NCBI RefSeq assembly: GCF_002775205.1
Contig: NC_036455.1
Coordinates: forward strand, 3,510,501 to 3,574,500
Source: Xiphophorus maculatus
Lineage: Eukaryota; Chordata; Actinopteri; Cyprinodontiformes; Poeciliidae
DNA length: 64,000 nt
Direction of reading: 5' to 3'
The notes under the pieces were generated by a model. It was not told the DNA's origin and made no database searches. It was given only the letters and a program-made list of their open reading frames with translations. Every line of letters begins with the position of its first letter. Positions within the stretch are counted from its first letter, which is position 1. This document shows, piece by piece, positions 30,701-44,600 of this stretch. The translations under genes were made by a program, and so were the position numbers.

Positions 30701-32609
30701 GTTAGGATGAAATATATAAAATAACCCGACAGAGCTGGGATTTTAGTCTTCATTTAGACTAAATATCAAGAAATTATTTGGATAAATATGAAAACTTTTC
30801 ATGTTTGCAAGAACCATTTTGCTCTTAGTCCAGCTAAATAAAACTTTAGGACTGCAAATATCACATAATCTTCAGAAATTTTTTTTTTTTAATGCAAATC
30901 TACTATAGGTAGATTTTCTCATGCTTAAAGAACAATTATTTTATTTTTAGAATTGCAACTGGATGAATACAATTTCGTCTATGTTAACATTTCTGGAAAA
31001 TGTTATAAAAAAATTAAAAAAATCGCTTAAAGTTTATGTATTTGTACCAAATGTCTGTATGCCGTGAACACTTGAAATCAAAGTCAAAATCCTTGTTTGG
31101 AAACGGAGTTTTAGCTCATACAGCTAATTCTGAAAAAAGCTAAGATTTTTCAACCTAATGACAAAAAAAAAAATACTGCAATTATTTCATCAAACAAATC
31201 TGAAAAATTGCTCAACCTGCATGTCATCATGTCTTTATTTAAATACATAACATTAGACCCTTATTACTTTTTGCCAAAGTGAATGTAAACGCACATCATA
31301 ACCGGATTAATTAATTTTGTGCCCATATACAAACAATACCGTCGGATTATTTAATCCAACTACTGTACATTTCAATCCAATCAAGGAATTTTGCATGTTT
31401 TAACATAGCCAGTCAGAAAAAAGCAATAACATCAAAAACCTAAAAACGCAGGATTGCAATTTGTAAATGCACACAGGTACACAGATCTTCACTTCTGGAA
31501 ACATGATCTGTGAACCGCTGTAAGAAACACTTGTAAGTCTGGGAACAAAATCCCAAATATCAAGAATGGGGGTGGCAGCATCATGCTGCAGGAGGAACTG
31601 GTGCTCTTCATAAAAAAGAAGTTATCACGAGGAAAGAGAACATCAAGTAGGAATATTGAAGCAAACTGTAGCTGCGTTTCAATTACAAATGTGAGCAAAA
31701 CTTTATCAATATTCCGCTAACATAAAAAAAAAAGCATAATTTTGCATTAAAAAGTAAGAAATGCCGTTTGAAACAAAACAAAACAAAAACCACACATGAA
31801 TAAGTTTTGTTTACACGACAAAAAACATGATCTTCCTACCACTTCCTGTCGTCTTTGTCATTTTCGCCAGTAGCAACATTCGGTTGTTGAATTTATGACT
31901 AGTGTGATGCAAAAAAAGTGTTTCCATTGCAATTTTGTGAAATACGCTAATTTCAATACAGCCCCAAAAAATAAAATAAAATAAAATATCACACATGCGC
32001 AAAAACTAGTTTTTTTCTAAATTTCTGCGTTAACATTAAATGAGTTTAATTTCTTAATTCCAATTTGCACAATTTAATGGCCAATGGAAACGTAGCTAAT
32101 GGCTCCAAGCTTACAGCCAAAGTGGTTACGAAGCGGCTTAAGGACAACAAAGTCAAAGTTTTGCAGAATTTGAAAAGGCTTACAACATTTTCTAATTACA
32201 AAGAACCAAAATATCTTGTTTTATCCAGAAGTTTCTCTTTCAGCCTTATTCTAAAAGATCAAAAACGGTCATATTTGGACTTTCTCCTGCATCACATCCT
32301 CAGCTGTCCTCGTTATGAATGTCTGTCAGTTTCTCATTTCTGCGATCTGATAGGCCGGCCAGCAGCCCTGTGATGATGTGAAGTTTCTCACCGGAAACAT
32401 AGCAGGTCCGTATTGGAAGGTGTTGGGCAGGCCCGGCATGCCAGTGTAATACGGGAGGCTTGTGTAGCTGTAGCCAGGCGGCAGCGCCGGGTTGAGGAAG
32501 GGCTGCTGCGTGGTGTGGTGCGTCTGGGTCTGATTCTGTTGCGTCTGAGCTAATGTGGTGGCCGGAGCCGGGGACGATGCATCACCTCGACCGAACTTCG
32601 ACAAGTCGC
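24782..32609 (-). CDS. ubap2l: ubap2l exons 23-28: C-terminal region
   Basis: Exons 32392-32609, 30575-30680, 29299-29424, 26437-26504, 26156-26350, 24782-24877. Landmarks: FGRGDASSPAPATTLAQ, ALPPGYSYTSLPYYTGMPG, APTSSKQHGVNVGVNASATP, a Gly/Ala-rich cassette exon (GYEDVGQASGSG ... KGGYGTVV), VSVTSSNTGVPDISGSVY, FEKQGFHAGTPAASFSLPS, HILTPHQQPHSQILHHHLQQ and the end NKSVYNSYNWGGN. The Tyr/Gly/Gln-rich composition fits its role in condensates. Confidence 0.94.
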
Positions 32610-35600
32610 CTAAAAACAGGACAAGGAAAAAAAAAAATGAGCGCTGTGGAAAACAATCAATATCCAGGATTAGATAAAGATGGGGAAAAAAAGCTCCTTC
32701 TGCAAATTATTATCCCAAAAATAAAACTGAAAAAACATTACAGATGTTCAAACTGTTTATCATTAATCATGATGAATTTCTTATAATTCGAATTTGTCAT
32801 GACAATGTAACCTGCACAAAATAAGGAACCCGTATTTTATTTTGGCGGGTCAATCTGACAGCACCCTTTAAGTTACGGGTCACAGGTGACTCGGATCTCA
32901 ATCGCTGTTGCTGCTGTCCCTGTGGCCAGCTGCTCGTCTCGGCGTCTTCTAAACTTATAGAAGAATACGGCTGGATCGAGGCTTACAAAAAGGACCGAAG
33001 GATTAAATTGGGTGTTTCCTGTCGACCGCTCGACGGTGAGTCGTTTAATTTACGTACTTTGTTTTCTTTGGAAATAGAAATGCGGTGGCGACACGCCCAC
33101 TTAATCTGTGCATTAATGACTGAAAAGTTTATTTATTGATTTAAAAGGTCATTTTCTTTTTGTTAATTTTGTGGCCGAATAGATTATATATTGTTAAAAT
33201 ATTAAATAGGCCTTTTGATTTTTGTAGATTTGTCCTTTTAGGACAGTTTTAGTTATTTTTTTGATTGATTTTTGCTAACGGCCTATAGAACTCTGGGCTT
33301 GGTCATTTGTTTTTATTGGGGAGTTGCGCAACGGGGAAAAAAAAAGGAAAAAAAAACAATTGTTTATTGAAACGATATGGAAGTCAATTAAGTTTAATTG
33401 ACTGCGTCAATTAAACTTAGATATAATGTGAAAGTGCACTTTAATTTGATCTGTACCGGTAACTTTAATTTGATTTGTACCTTTTACCGGTAACTTTAAT
33501 AAGGTCTATACCCTTGATTTGAATCTGAATGTAACTTTGAATTTGATCGCGATCTTTAATTGGAAATTCATTTGAAAAAAATCATGAGAAAACACTTTAT
33601 GGAATATAGTTATTTGTTTATTTTTTTGTAATTGTTGAATGTTTTTTTATTTTGGATAACAGTTTAACAATGTTTAAACATGACAGCTAATTTGTTTTAT
33701 TTTTATTCATGACCTTGTTTAGGTCAGGTTTTTTCCCACCCCCGGTGTCACGTCAGGATGGCGAGCTACCGGATCACCGCAGCTTCGCGGTAGGATTTAA
33801 ATGAACCAAGCTATTTTTTTCATTCTGGACCTATTTGCTCTGGATCTTGGAAAAAAAGAAAACAATCAGATATTGATTGATGGACTATTGATCACCTTGG
33901 ATTCATGAATGGACCAAAATAGAAACTCTTGGGTGACATCAGGGTTTATTGTTTTGTTGCTGAGTGCTTGTTGTTTTTTTTTTTCTCTTCCTTTGTTGTG
34001 TTTTTGGTTATATTATAGAAAATCACTGTTATTATAAATATTATTATTATTGCATATCTCCATATATATATGAAAGAAAAAAAACAAGTTGAATACAATA
34101 ACTTAAACATACTTTTGTCTAATGGTATTTTATTCACACCCACGGGCTCCATAGCCGAATCTAGTTGAGCGCCATTTGTTATATTTGGCCGTAGTCAGGC
34201 GCCTAGCCTTAAGTAGCGTTACAACAACAATAATTCAAAGTTAATGATGTTTAAAACCGTCAGGATTTTTATTTTTTACTATTTTCTCCACTGTTTGTTC
34301 AATGAAAGAATAAATAAATGTCAAAATATGATTAAAACTAGTTACTATGTGCAGCTTAATAATATAAATCACACTTCTCTATGCGACTTGGGTCTTAAAG
34401 AAGCATCTTACAAACAAAAATGCTTCAAGAGCAGTATTTGTGTTTCTGGGGATATAATTGCTGCCATACAGAAGCAGCCATAAAGTTGCCTTAAAAATAA
34501 GTGATAAACGTTTTTTATCGTCACCTTTGTCATTATCACAATATTACAACAAAATATAGTGATCAAATTTCAAGTAAATATCACCTACCCCCAGTTCAGA
34601 CTCATTTCTCAGGCACAGCAGAGTAAACCAGGAACTTAATTTGTCTGAAGATAAAAACATCTCCACCAGCTCAGTTTCTTTTTTTAAAAACTATTCTTAA
34701 TGTGAAGAATGTGATGGTTTTATTAATGGCTACAAAATAAAAGTACTTGTGCAACAGTCAAACACAGTTTGGAGGCAGATTATATGAATTGAAGTGCAAA
34801 AAAATAAAAAAAAAGGAACATGATGAGAATAAAATGTTGGTTTAGCATTAGAATATCAGAAGCTAGAAGTGGAGCCTCCTGCACAATGAACAAGAGGTTT
34901 CTGAAGGGCAAATCAACAAAACATTTGTGTTTTCCAGCAGCCGTTGTACATTGAGGTAAAACCGGCTGAGTAAACGTTCTGGAGTTCTGCTGGGGTTGCT
35001 AGGCAACAGCAGGGTGCCCGTTGATCCCGATTTAATCTGGAGGTTTTTGATACAGCTCATTTTCCAGACACCAAAAAACATTATCTTATTGCCAAAAAAT
35101 GGCTGGATAAATTTTTTTTAGCACATGGGTGGGTTTTTTTCTTCTTAGAAACAATATAAACCCAAATAAAGTACAAAAACATGCAAAAATGTGAATTTTG
35201 CATCATAACTTCTCGACTCGGTTCTTCAAAGTGGACTCACCAGAGTACGGGTTGCTTGTCAGACTACCCTCTCTTCCTGTCAGCGCCGTTGTTGGAGTGG
35301 CAAATGGAATGCTATAATAATCCTAGAAAAAAAAAAGAAAAAGAAATGTTAACAACCCAAAAGATAAGCCATCAGTATGGCAGTGTGTGGGTTTGAGTTG
35401 ATTTTTCAGCAGTTAAGTGCTGCTCTGGAAAGGAAACTCACCAATGGTATTCTTGTTTGCAGCATTTGTAGGTCATCGTAGCCATACACCTGAGGCTGAG
35501 ATGAAGTGGGAAAATGTCAGAAAACCGTTGCAGGAATGTGAAGAGCAAACACAAAAGTTCAGATAAAATTATTTTGAGGCTTACAGGGTAGGCATGCAGT

Positions 35601-38600
35601 AGTCCTGGAGCCATAATGTATGGGTTGGGCAGTAGAGGGGGCACACCAGGTGGCAGGTTTGGAGGTGCTTTCCCTGTGTGCACAAACAATTTAAATAAGG
35701 AAGTAAATAAAACTGAACTAACACCGTTATTAAAAAGAAAAACAATTTCCTGATTGCCTCAAAGTTTACACTGTATGGCTGCAACTAATGATCACATTAG
35801 TAAATCTTTTTTTTTTTTAAATGGTACATTTTGCATATTTTTCATGTAAACATTTAAGATTTTTCACACATTAGAAATTCATTAAAAAAATGCAAATATA
35901 CCATCTAATTCCTTTTTTAAAATGACAAAACATTTAACTGCCTAAAATTGGAGTAGTATTAGTATTCTTTTACTGAAAATGGCTGCAAACAGATGCAAAA
36001 TTATACAGCTACACATCTCTGAAAAGCAGAAGTGGGGCCTCATGCACAACCAACAAAAAACAGCAAGTGGTTTCTGAATGGTAAGTCAACAACAAAACAC
36101 TATTTTCCAGCAGCCATTGTGCAGCGCATGCAATGTAAAACCAGCTGACTAAATGTGCTGGAGCTCCGCTTTTGGTTGCTACGTAACGGCGCAGTGACTT
36201 ATCAGCAGGTTTTTGAAACAGCTAATTTTCCATACACTAAAAAAATCTGATCTTATCGGGTATTATCTTTTGTATTTACCACTTGGGTTGTTTTTAGAAG
36301 CGGTCAAAACCCAAATGGACATAGAAAAACGTGCAAAATGTGAATTTTGCATAATCAGTTGAAAGAGTTGGATGATAAATACAGTGTGTATTTCTGACTT
36401 GCTGCCCAACCTGAGGAAGCTGCAGAGCTGCGTGTGGAAGAAGTGGCAGAAGAGGGAACGGTCGAGGATGTCGTAGAGACTATGATGGAGGCGGGGGCCA
36501 CCGTCTGTGCACCCATGGAGGCAGCGTTGACGCCCATGGCCAGACTGCTGACAGGACCTTGGCCCGAGGGAGTCGAGACGGTGGCAGGGCCCAACGAGGA
36601 GCCCTGAGGGGCTCCTAGCGACACCTGCACTGCAGCCATGGAAGAGGAGGAGGGGAGGACCGATGAAGACGGCACAGCTGAGACAGAGGAGGAGAAGGAC
36701 GAGTGCAGGCTCAAGTCGCCGTCTACGTTGGGGTGCTGCTGAGACAGAAGGAGGATGTACTTAAGACTGATGGGATTATATATCCATTAGCGCAAATCTG
36801 CATCTAGTCCATCCATCTGCAGCCACAGGAAGCACTGAAAAAGCTGTTAGCAACTTTGAACTACAGCACAAAATGGAGCAAGAAATGCAAATCGACATTG
36901 ATTTTCCTGCTCTTACTGCAGGAAAATCAAGCCGAGTCGAGCGTTTAAAGAGCTCACCAGTAAGCTTGAGTTTGACGTTCGGACTGAAGACGGAGCCAGA
37001 CTGTTCTGTTGCAATGGATGAGAGCTGTGAAAATAAAACCGGCTGGTTCAGACAATCCGTCAGCTCTCACAACGGCCTGGATGCACATTTTAACTTCAGC
37101 TCACTTGTTGTGCTGAGGAGGGGGAATGGAGCTTGGTGGGAGTTCTTCGTTATGCCCGAGAGCGCCGAGGTTTGACTGATTGGCGGGGCCGGAGCCGCTG
37201 TCTGCCAGAGCGGCCATGCTGGAGACGGATGAAGGCGTGACTGAATCAGAACCCGGCTTTACTGATACCGCAGAGCCTGGAGTAGGACAGAAATGAAACG
37301 ATTTGCTGTAAGATGGTCACACTGCGAAGATAATTTCACTTCATCGGGGTTTCATCTTATAACCATGAAGTGATTCTAAAAACTAACTTAATATACGACT
37401 TATTTAGAATCTAAGAAAAATATAACTTTCCACTAATGTGTTTTTTTCTCTGACCTATGTGAACTGAGTTAACTACTGAAATTCCTGATTTGAAGCCAAA
37501 CCTAAACATATTTAATGTGATTGAAAAAAAACAACAAACTAAACAAATGAACATATTCGACTTGATTTCCCTAAAGAACGTATAATAAGCTTATAAAAGT
37601 AAATTGAATAAGCAACTAATCAACAAATGTACATATTTAAGACGTAGAATAGAAACCAATCAGAAATCCTACTGTTACTGTTCAGAATAAGACAGAAAAA
37701 CAGACACTTACCTTCAACAGACTGACTAGTTTGTATTGAACTGAAGCCATTCTGAAATAATAAAAATTATGAAAATGAGAATTGGTTTGATCAGAAAATA
37801 TGCATTAATAAAATTTGAAAAGATATTCTAATCTAAAATGTTACGTTTTAATGAGCTGCAAGTAGAAAATCATCATAATTAACTGAGATGTTTGAAAATA
37901 TCAGTCTGTGCAGGTAATCTAAGCTTCACTAACTGAATTTATTTAACAAAATAAGCATATTTTTTATACAATATTCTAATCTTATCAACACTAAAAATGA
38001 AAATGTAAGCGTTTTTACAAAACAGTACTAATTTAAAATAAAAGTTGCACACAATCAATAGAAATAAAAATAAGTAAAATGAGAACGAAATCAAACTGGA
38101 TAAAATATTGAAAATTTAAGGTAACAATTAAGAGGCAGCTGCAGCAGCTTTACCTTGGGCTGCAAGTCCTTTTGAGGAGAGGATGAGACCGAGGGGGGAT
38201 AGCGGCGCGTTTGAGGCGCTCTCTGATCGTACATTTCCATCTGACCGGAGTTCGACAGAGCGGGAGTTGATTCGCTGCAAATCAGAATGAAATTATCCAC
38301 AAATAAAAAAAATCAAAAAAAATCACAATATTACTTTTTTTGGTTTGATGTTGATTAGATCAATTAAAATTGGACTAGAGCATTTGCAGAAAAAATAAAC
38401 ATATGTTTGGTGATGCCTTAATAGAAGTTCAATAGAAAGACTCAATAAAAATAAGATTTTTTCCAACTCAGTCCTAAAAAACACATTTTAAGACATTTTT
38501 ATTCCTATGTTGTGCACACAAGACGGCATCAGATACCACAAATATAAAAAGCAGAACTTAAGATTTTTTTCCCAGCATCAACCTGTCGATGTGTTGAGAC

Positions 38601-41600
38601 AGGAAACCTTTTCCAGCATTGGGCTTCAGAGGTTACCGACCTGCTGGGACTCGTGTAGAGGCTGTTCTGAACTTGGCTGCCTGGCGTCGTGGTGGCAGGG
38701 GTGGACTCGTACTCTTGTAAAACTGGTTCTGATCCAAACTGCAGCGCTCCGAATTGAAGATTGAGGCCTGAAATGTCTGTGGAGCCGGGCATTTCAACAG
38801 CCATTGCTGGAATCTAAGAGAGAGCAGAGGAAGAGGAACATCAGGGAGGAACTGGAATAAAACAAGCTTAATGATGCTCAACTTGACACTTAAAAGTGAG
38901 AAGAAAACAAAAATTGGTATGATGCAATTGTTGCATCAAACCAATGCCATGTGTGAAACTCACCATATCTTTTTATATGGCCCTTTAAGTTCTGGACTAA
39001 ACACTAAATGTGCTTAAATATTATTTTATCAATCATTTTAATGCAGTTTTTCTAAATTATCTCAATCAGTCCCTCCAGTTTCTTTCAAATTATCATGGAA
39101 ATTAATGCAAAAATCAACAAATCCCCACACTTTTTTGTATCAATACATAATTGGGAGTTTATTGCGGATTTTTCTCAAAAATTAAAAAAAAACTTTCTTA
39201 CTGTACTAAACAGCTACCTCAGCTTTAATTGATATCAGATTATAGGTCATGATCTATACAGCGAGACATAAAAAGTTGCCTTTATCGTCATAAATAAGCG
39301 TAAATATTGCAAATATTTCCAAATTAGTACCACAAACACTTTTACTTTAATTGCAATAAACAATCAAAACAATTGTGAAATCCCAGAAAGACTGAGATGA
39401 TGTTAAATATTGTTAAATTTTAAGAATTCATTCATATTTTAAACAGTCTGTGAAGGGGTTTTTATCAATTTATTCTGGCACAATCGGCCCTTTAAGAGCA
39501 TTCATGATCTAGATTTAATTGAACTGCCAGGAAAAATACGATTTTTACACAGTAAAATTCAAGAGCTTCAAATATTTTCAAGGTAAATTTCCAAACTTTT
39601 CCAGCACCACACTTTTGAGATAAAAACAACACAAATGAACAAAAAAAAAGTTTGAATTTACTACTATAGGACTTCATTTATTAGTGTTGGCATTTAAATA
39701 ATAATAAAATATATATTACCTTTGTGGAAATAGAAGTTCTCTTCTTCTGCTGTTTGAGTTTGTGTTGATGTAAAGGCAGTGGACTGGAGCCCTGGGCATC
39801 TGAAGAACTCTGGGAGACCTGCTGACCCAGAGAGGGGACGGCGGCCATTTTGGGAAGAGAGGACGCAGGTGGCGGCACCGCATGCGATGAAGATGTGGTT
39901 CGTTGAGGTAAGGAGGAAGAGGAGGAGACAGAGGAAGGAGGAGGCAGCCCTTTGTCCTGCAGGAAAACATCCAACATGGACGAGGTTGAAGTGGCAGTTT
40001 GGTAGGGCTGCCGCTTCGTAAAGGGTGAGTGGATCCCAGATTCTGACTGAGTTTTCATCTCTGCACAACAGCGAGGGTGAAAAATTAAAAAGTTAAAATC
40101 AGAAAATACCTTAAATGTGAACTTTTAAAAAAATTAAGCAACAGTAAAGTTTAGCTTAATTCTCACCATATTGCCCCAGAGTGGAGGCATTGTTGTCCCA
40201 GGATGGAGGTGCCGTGTTGGGAGGTCCAGCCTGGGAATGCTGTGCTGCCAGCTGGGCCAGCGCCTGGGCGGTCTTGTACTGCTCCAGGAACTGGGAACCA
40301 GTAGTTCCTGTGCTGCCTCCTTTGGGGTCTCCCACCTCCCCAAATCCCTTACTCAGCATGCTGGTCTGCAGTGCATAAAGGTAATTAAATCAAGCTGTTA
40401 CATTACTGTTAATATGTTACACCTAGTGATGCAACGACACAGCATAGACCAGGGGAGTCCAAAGTGTGGCCCGGGGGCCATTTGTGGCCCTTGATATGAT
40501 TTTGAACGGTCCCCCAACCACAAGTCAAGAATTGTGAAAATTTGGCCGACCATTTCGAAAACAACTGATGACATCAGGAAAAATTGTTTTCCTGTTAATA
40601 AGTTAACAGCCTGAAGCCTTTTTTATGTTTTAGATCTTTAAGGATTTACAGTTTTTATAAAACTTTTTGCAACAAACTCATTTTTTGTTTAATGAATGTT
40701 GTGGCGCCTGGGTAGTTTAAATTTGCCAGTTTTGGTCCCGGGGACAAAAAGGTTGGACTCCACTGATTTAGACACAATGCAAGCATCCTTGTTGTTTTTG
40801 TATGTGGCAAGGAAATAATTAAGATATAAACATTAACCAGCAGTCTAATGCTGCATCATTCACACGAGCCCTGCTTAGTCCTCTTCTTTAATCAAACTCA
40901 GATGTGGACCAAAGAAAAGCTTTTTATTCATTTGTTAAAAAAAAGAAACTTTGGTCTGCCTAAGAACCAAGTTTCAAATTATTTTGTGGTTTAAGTGCAT
41001 TTGTGGATGCACCGGAGACTGATCCAAATGCAGGCCGTGAATTATAATGCAGGGCATTCTGGGTGAAAACAATCAAATGAATGTGCCATTCTAACGTTAG
41101 CAGGAGAAAAATCTTGTGGTCTTTTTCTAAAGACAAAAGAGAAATCCTACAACTGCTAAAATCTCACACCACTCCATTTTTGTTTACATTTTCTGTCTTA
41201 GAAAGTTGCAATCAAGTCTTCAGACTTGATTGTGTCGTTTCCATCAGTGATTTTTCCAGTTAGTTTCTATGGTTTGACAGCGTAGTGTGAAAGCGAGCCA
41301 CACATGCTGAAAATTTAATAAATATTGTAATTTTGTTCTCCAATCAAGCCGAGACTACCGGACTATCAGGTGTGAAAACAGCCTGAGACAGCGGGGGTCC
41401 TACGGTCGTCTAATGTTGATCACTGCAGGGTTTTCATCAGCGCCTCACCATGCTGTGCTGGGAGTACGGGGCGCTGGAGGATGTCTGGGAAAGTGGCCCC
41501 CCTTGCTTGGAGTTGCTAAAAACCAGAGACTGGGGCAGAGAGGAGGGCTGGGCGGCCTGCATGGGGGTGTTTTCTGTCTCTGAGGATGAAGATGGGGGAG

Positions 41601-44600
41601 TCTTCCCCAGCAGCACCGCAAGGTCAATCCTGCAGCAGGTGAAAAACACGTTTAAAACTTGAATGTTGATATTCGTCAGGTTTACGTTATGCAGAGAACC
41701 TCTCACTTAAAGAGCGGAATGATGGGTTAATGTGTTAGTTGATGCAGAAAATAAAGGATAAAACTACTATTTACACATCTGAAAAAATTTAAAATAAAAT
41801 GTAATCATCCAAAATCAACTAAAATAAAACCCAACCTCTGTCCTTTGGTGATTGTGACATTCTCTTGAGGCGCAGGAACCAATGCAACGTTGGAAGCTGT
41901 AAAAATCTTGGTCTCTGACAGCTGAGGAAGAGAAGAGGAGGAGGATTGGACAGTTTGCATTTGGAAGTAAACAAAAAAATTAAATTTTTTCAGATCCAAC
42001 TTTCCAGAGTTATCAGGGGGATAGTGCTCATTTTGAAATAAATAAAATGTGAAGTCTAAAAAAACTGAAACTGGAAGGAAGAAGAGAGGAAAAAAGGGGA
42101 AGGTTAGGCAAAAGTACAAGATAAGAAATAAGGACAAGGATGGAAAAGACAAGAAAAAAAAAAGGATGCAAGGAGCAAAGACAGAAAGGAAGAGACAAAG
42201 AAAGAACCACAAGGAGAGAAGGACAAGGAAAAGAATGAAGGGATGATGAAGCAAAAGACAGAAGGAAAGAAAAAAAAGAAATTTGGAAGAATAAAAAGAG
42301 AAGGGCAACAAAGGTGAAAGGAGGGACAAAAACAGAGGTAGGATATAAAGGTAAGGCAGAAAAAAGCATCAAAAGGCGAGGAGGAAAAGAAGAGTACAGG
42401 GAAGACAGAAAGCACTACAGGGAGAAAGGCCTTAAAAAGAGAAAAAAGAACATGAAGAAGAACAAAAGAAAGGAAAGGAAAGGATAATACATTTTTAGAG
42501 TGGGAATCAACTCTAGAAAACATTTTCACACACTCTTTTTTTTCTAGAACCTGACAACACTGAAATTAACTTTTCCTGATTGTATAGAAACCATCAGTGG
42601 ATCTCAATATTTTCCACGCCCTTGTTAAAATATCAGGTTTTCATGAGGTTCAAACTATAAAACCAAGGCATTTCTTTGTAAAACTGTAAAATGTGAACAG
42701 CTATGTCCTGAAACACTCACATCCTCATTCCAGTCCTCGGTTCCCCATTCCTCTGTGGCAGGTCTCCATGGAGCTGTCAGCCAAAGACAATTTAACCAGT
42801 GCCTCTAAAACAATAAAAGTACATTTAAAACAAGAGAACAGACGGCCTTACCAGGTGCAGATTCAAACTTAGGTGGGTAATTTGTTCCCTCTCCTGCAGA
42901 ATATTCAAAGATTAAAAAAAAAGTCAAAAAGAGAATATTTTTCATTTGTAGCCTTTCTTACTGAATGTACTTACTTGCTCCCTCCTCTAACTCCACGCTT
43001 CCTGTGTTGTTCCAGGTACTGCCTCCTCCATAGTTTTCCTCTGTCTGGGCTGGCTCAGCATAGTCTGCAGGGTTGAAAGTTCTGGGAAATGCGGAGAAAA
43101 GTTGAGAACCGAGAACATGTGCAGACAAAAAACTGCAGAGGCTGCACAAAAAGGAAACAGCTCGGTCTTCAAAGGTGACCTATGCTTCTTTGAACAGGAT
43201 AGGATAGGTCTATGGACGATACAAAACATGTCCTTCTCAGTTTTTTTATTTGCACAAAATCCATTCTTAGAAAACGAGATTTTAGTCTTGTCAGTTCTAC
43301 CTATTTTTAACTCCTTTCAGAATGAGATATTTTAGGGACTCCTGTCACTTTAAATCCAGATAATCTGCTTATAATTCAACGTTTACACTCGCACGTGAAA
43401 ATGGCTGCAAACAGATGCGCAATTATATAATTGTTCATCTTTGAAAAGCATTAATAGAACCTCCTGCACAACCAACAAGAATGCAGCAAATGGTTTCTGA
43501 AAGGAAATCAACAGCAAAACACTAGACTTTTCCAGCAGCCATTGAACAGCGAATGCAGCGGTAAAACCAGCTGACCAAACGCACTGGAGTTCCACTGAGG
43601 TTGCTAGGTAACAGTAGGAACTCTGCTGGGGTTGCTAAGTAACAGGCAGAACCTCGCTGGGGTTGCTAGGTGACGGGCAGTGCCTGTTAACTAGTAGCGT
43701 TACATTTGGAAGGTTTTTGAAACGGCCCACTTTCCAGATAACAAAAAATAACTTATTGCTAAAACACATCTGTGTGGTTCTTTTCAGCACTTGGGTTGTT
43801 TTTAGAAGCAGTAGAAACTCAAATGTAAGTAAAAAAACATACAAGATTTGAATTTTGCACAACAGGTCACCTTTACAGCTCATTAAAATAATATCAATTT
43901 GTGATTTTACACCTAGGTAAAATTACAGACACAATGAAGTTGAAGCAGGAAATCAGACTTTTTTTCTGACTGTGCATAAATAAAAAGTCAGAAGTAAATA
44001 TCAAAAACATCAGCTATGTTGTGTTCTCGTAGCTTCTACTGATTGATGCAAGTCTTATTTATGCAAAGTGAGAAAAATCCCACCATGGGCAAACTGGAGT
44101 TATGACCAACAGCAACAAGTCAAACCAGTCAAAACACTTTCATTATCTGCATAAGATCCTTCCAAACAAAGACACAGTCTCGTCTTAAGGAAACAAACCC
44201 ACGGTCGAACTTCAAGTGTTTTCTACATAAAGAAACAGAGAAAATAATTTCTGATTCTGGCATTCAGGTTTCTCTTATTAAACAGGACAGCAGTTAAGGA
44301 TGTCATATTTCTTTTCCACTGGAGATCAGATTATTTTTTATCATGATGCGTTTAAAGCTACTGGGGAACAGATGCAGTCATCCAAAGCAACTGAAAGTTA
44401 AACTAAATACAGAAGCACAGTGGAGGTTTGGTGATGAACCAGCTGTACAGCTTTTACTTCAGTCACTAGAGCAGGGTAGCGCCCAAAAGTTTTGAAACCA
44501 AGATCTACTTTTTCTCTCAGCCTCACCTCATGACACAAAGACATAAAAATTGTACTCAACTAAACCCACACTGATTATGTGTTGAAATGAGACTTTCAGC

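Noticed and set aside
39681-40068. Alternative frames across ubap2l exon 13
   Set aside because: Only one frame continues the UBAP2L protein in phase with exons 12 and 14; the others are shadows.
41805-42529. Four long overlapping open frames on both strands
   Set aside because: They lie in a purine/pyrimidine-biased intron where stops are rare; the peptides are Lys/Glu or Phe/Ser/Leu runs with no domain.
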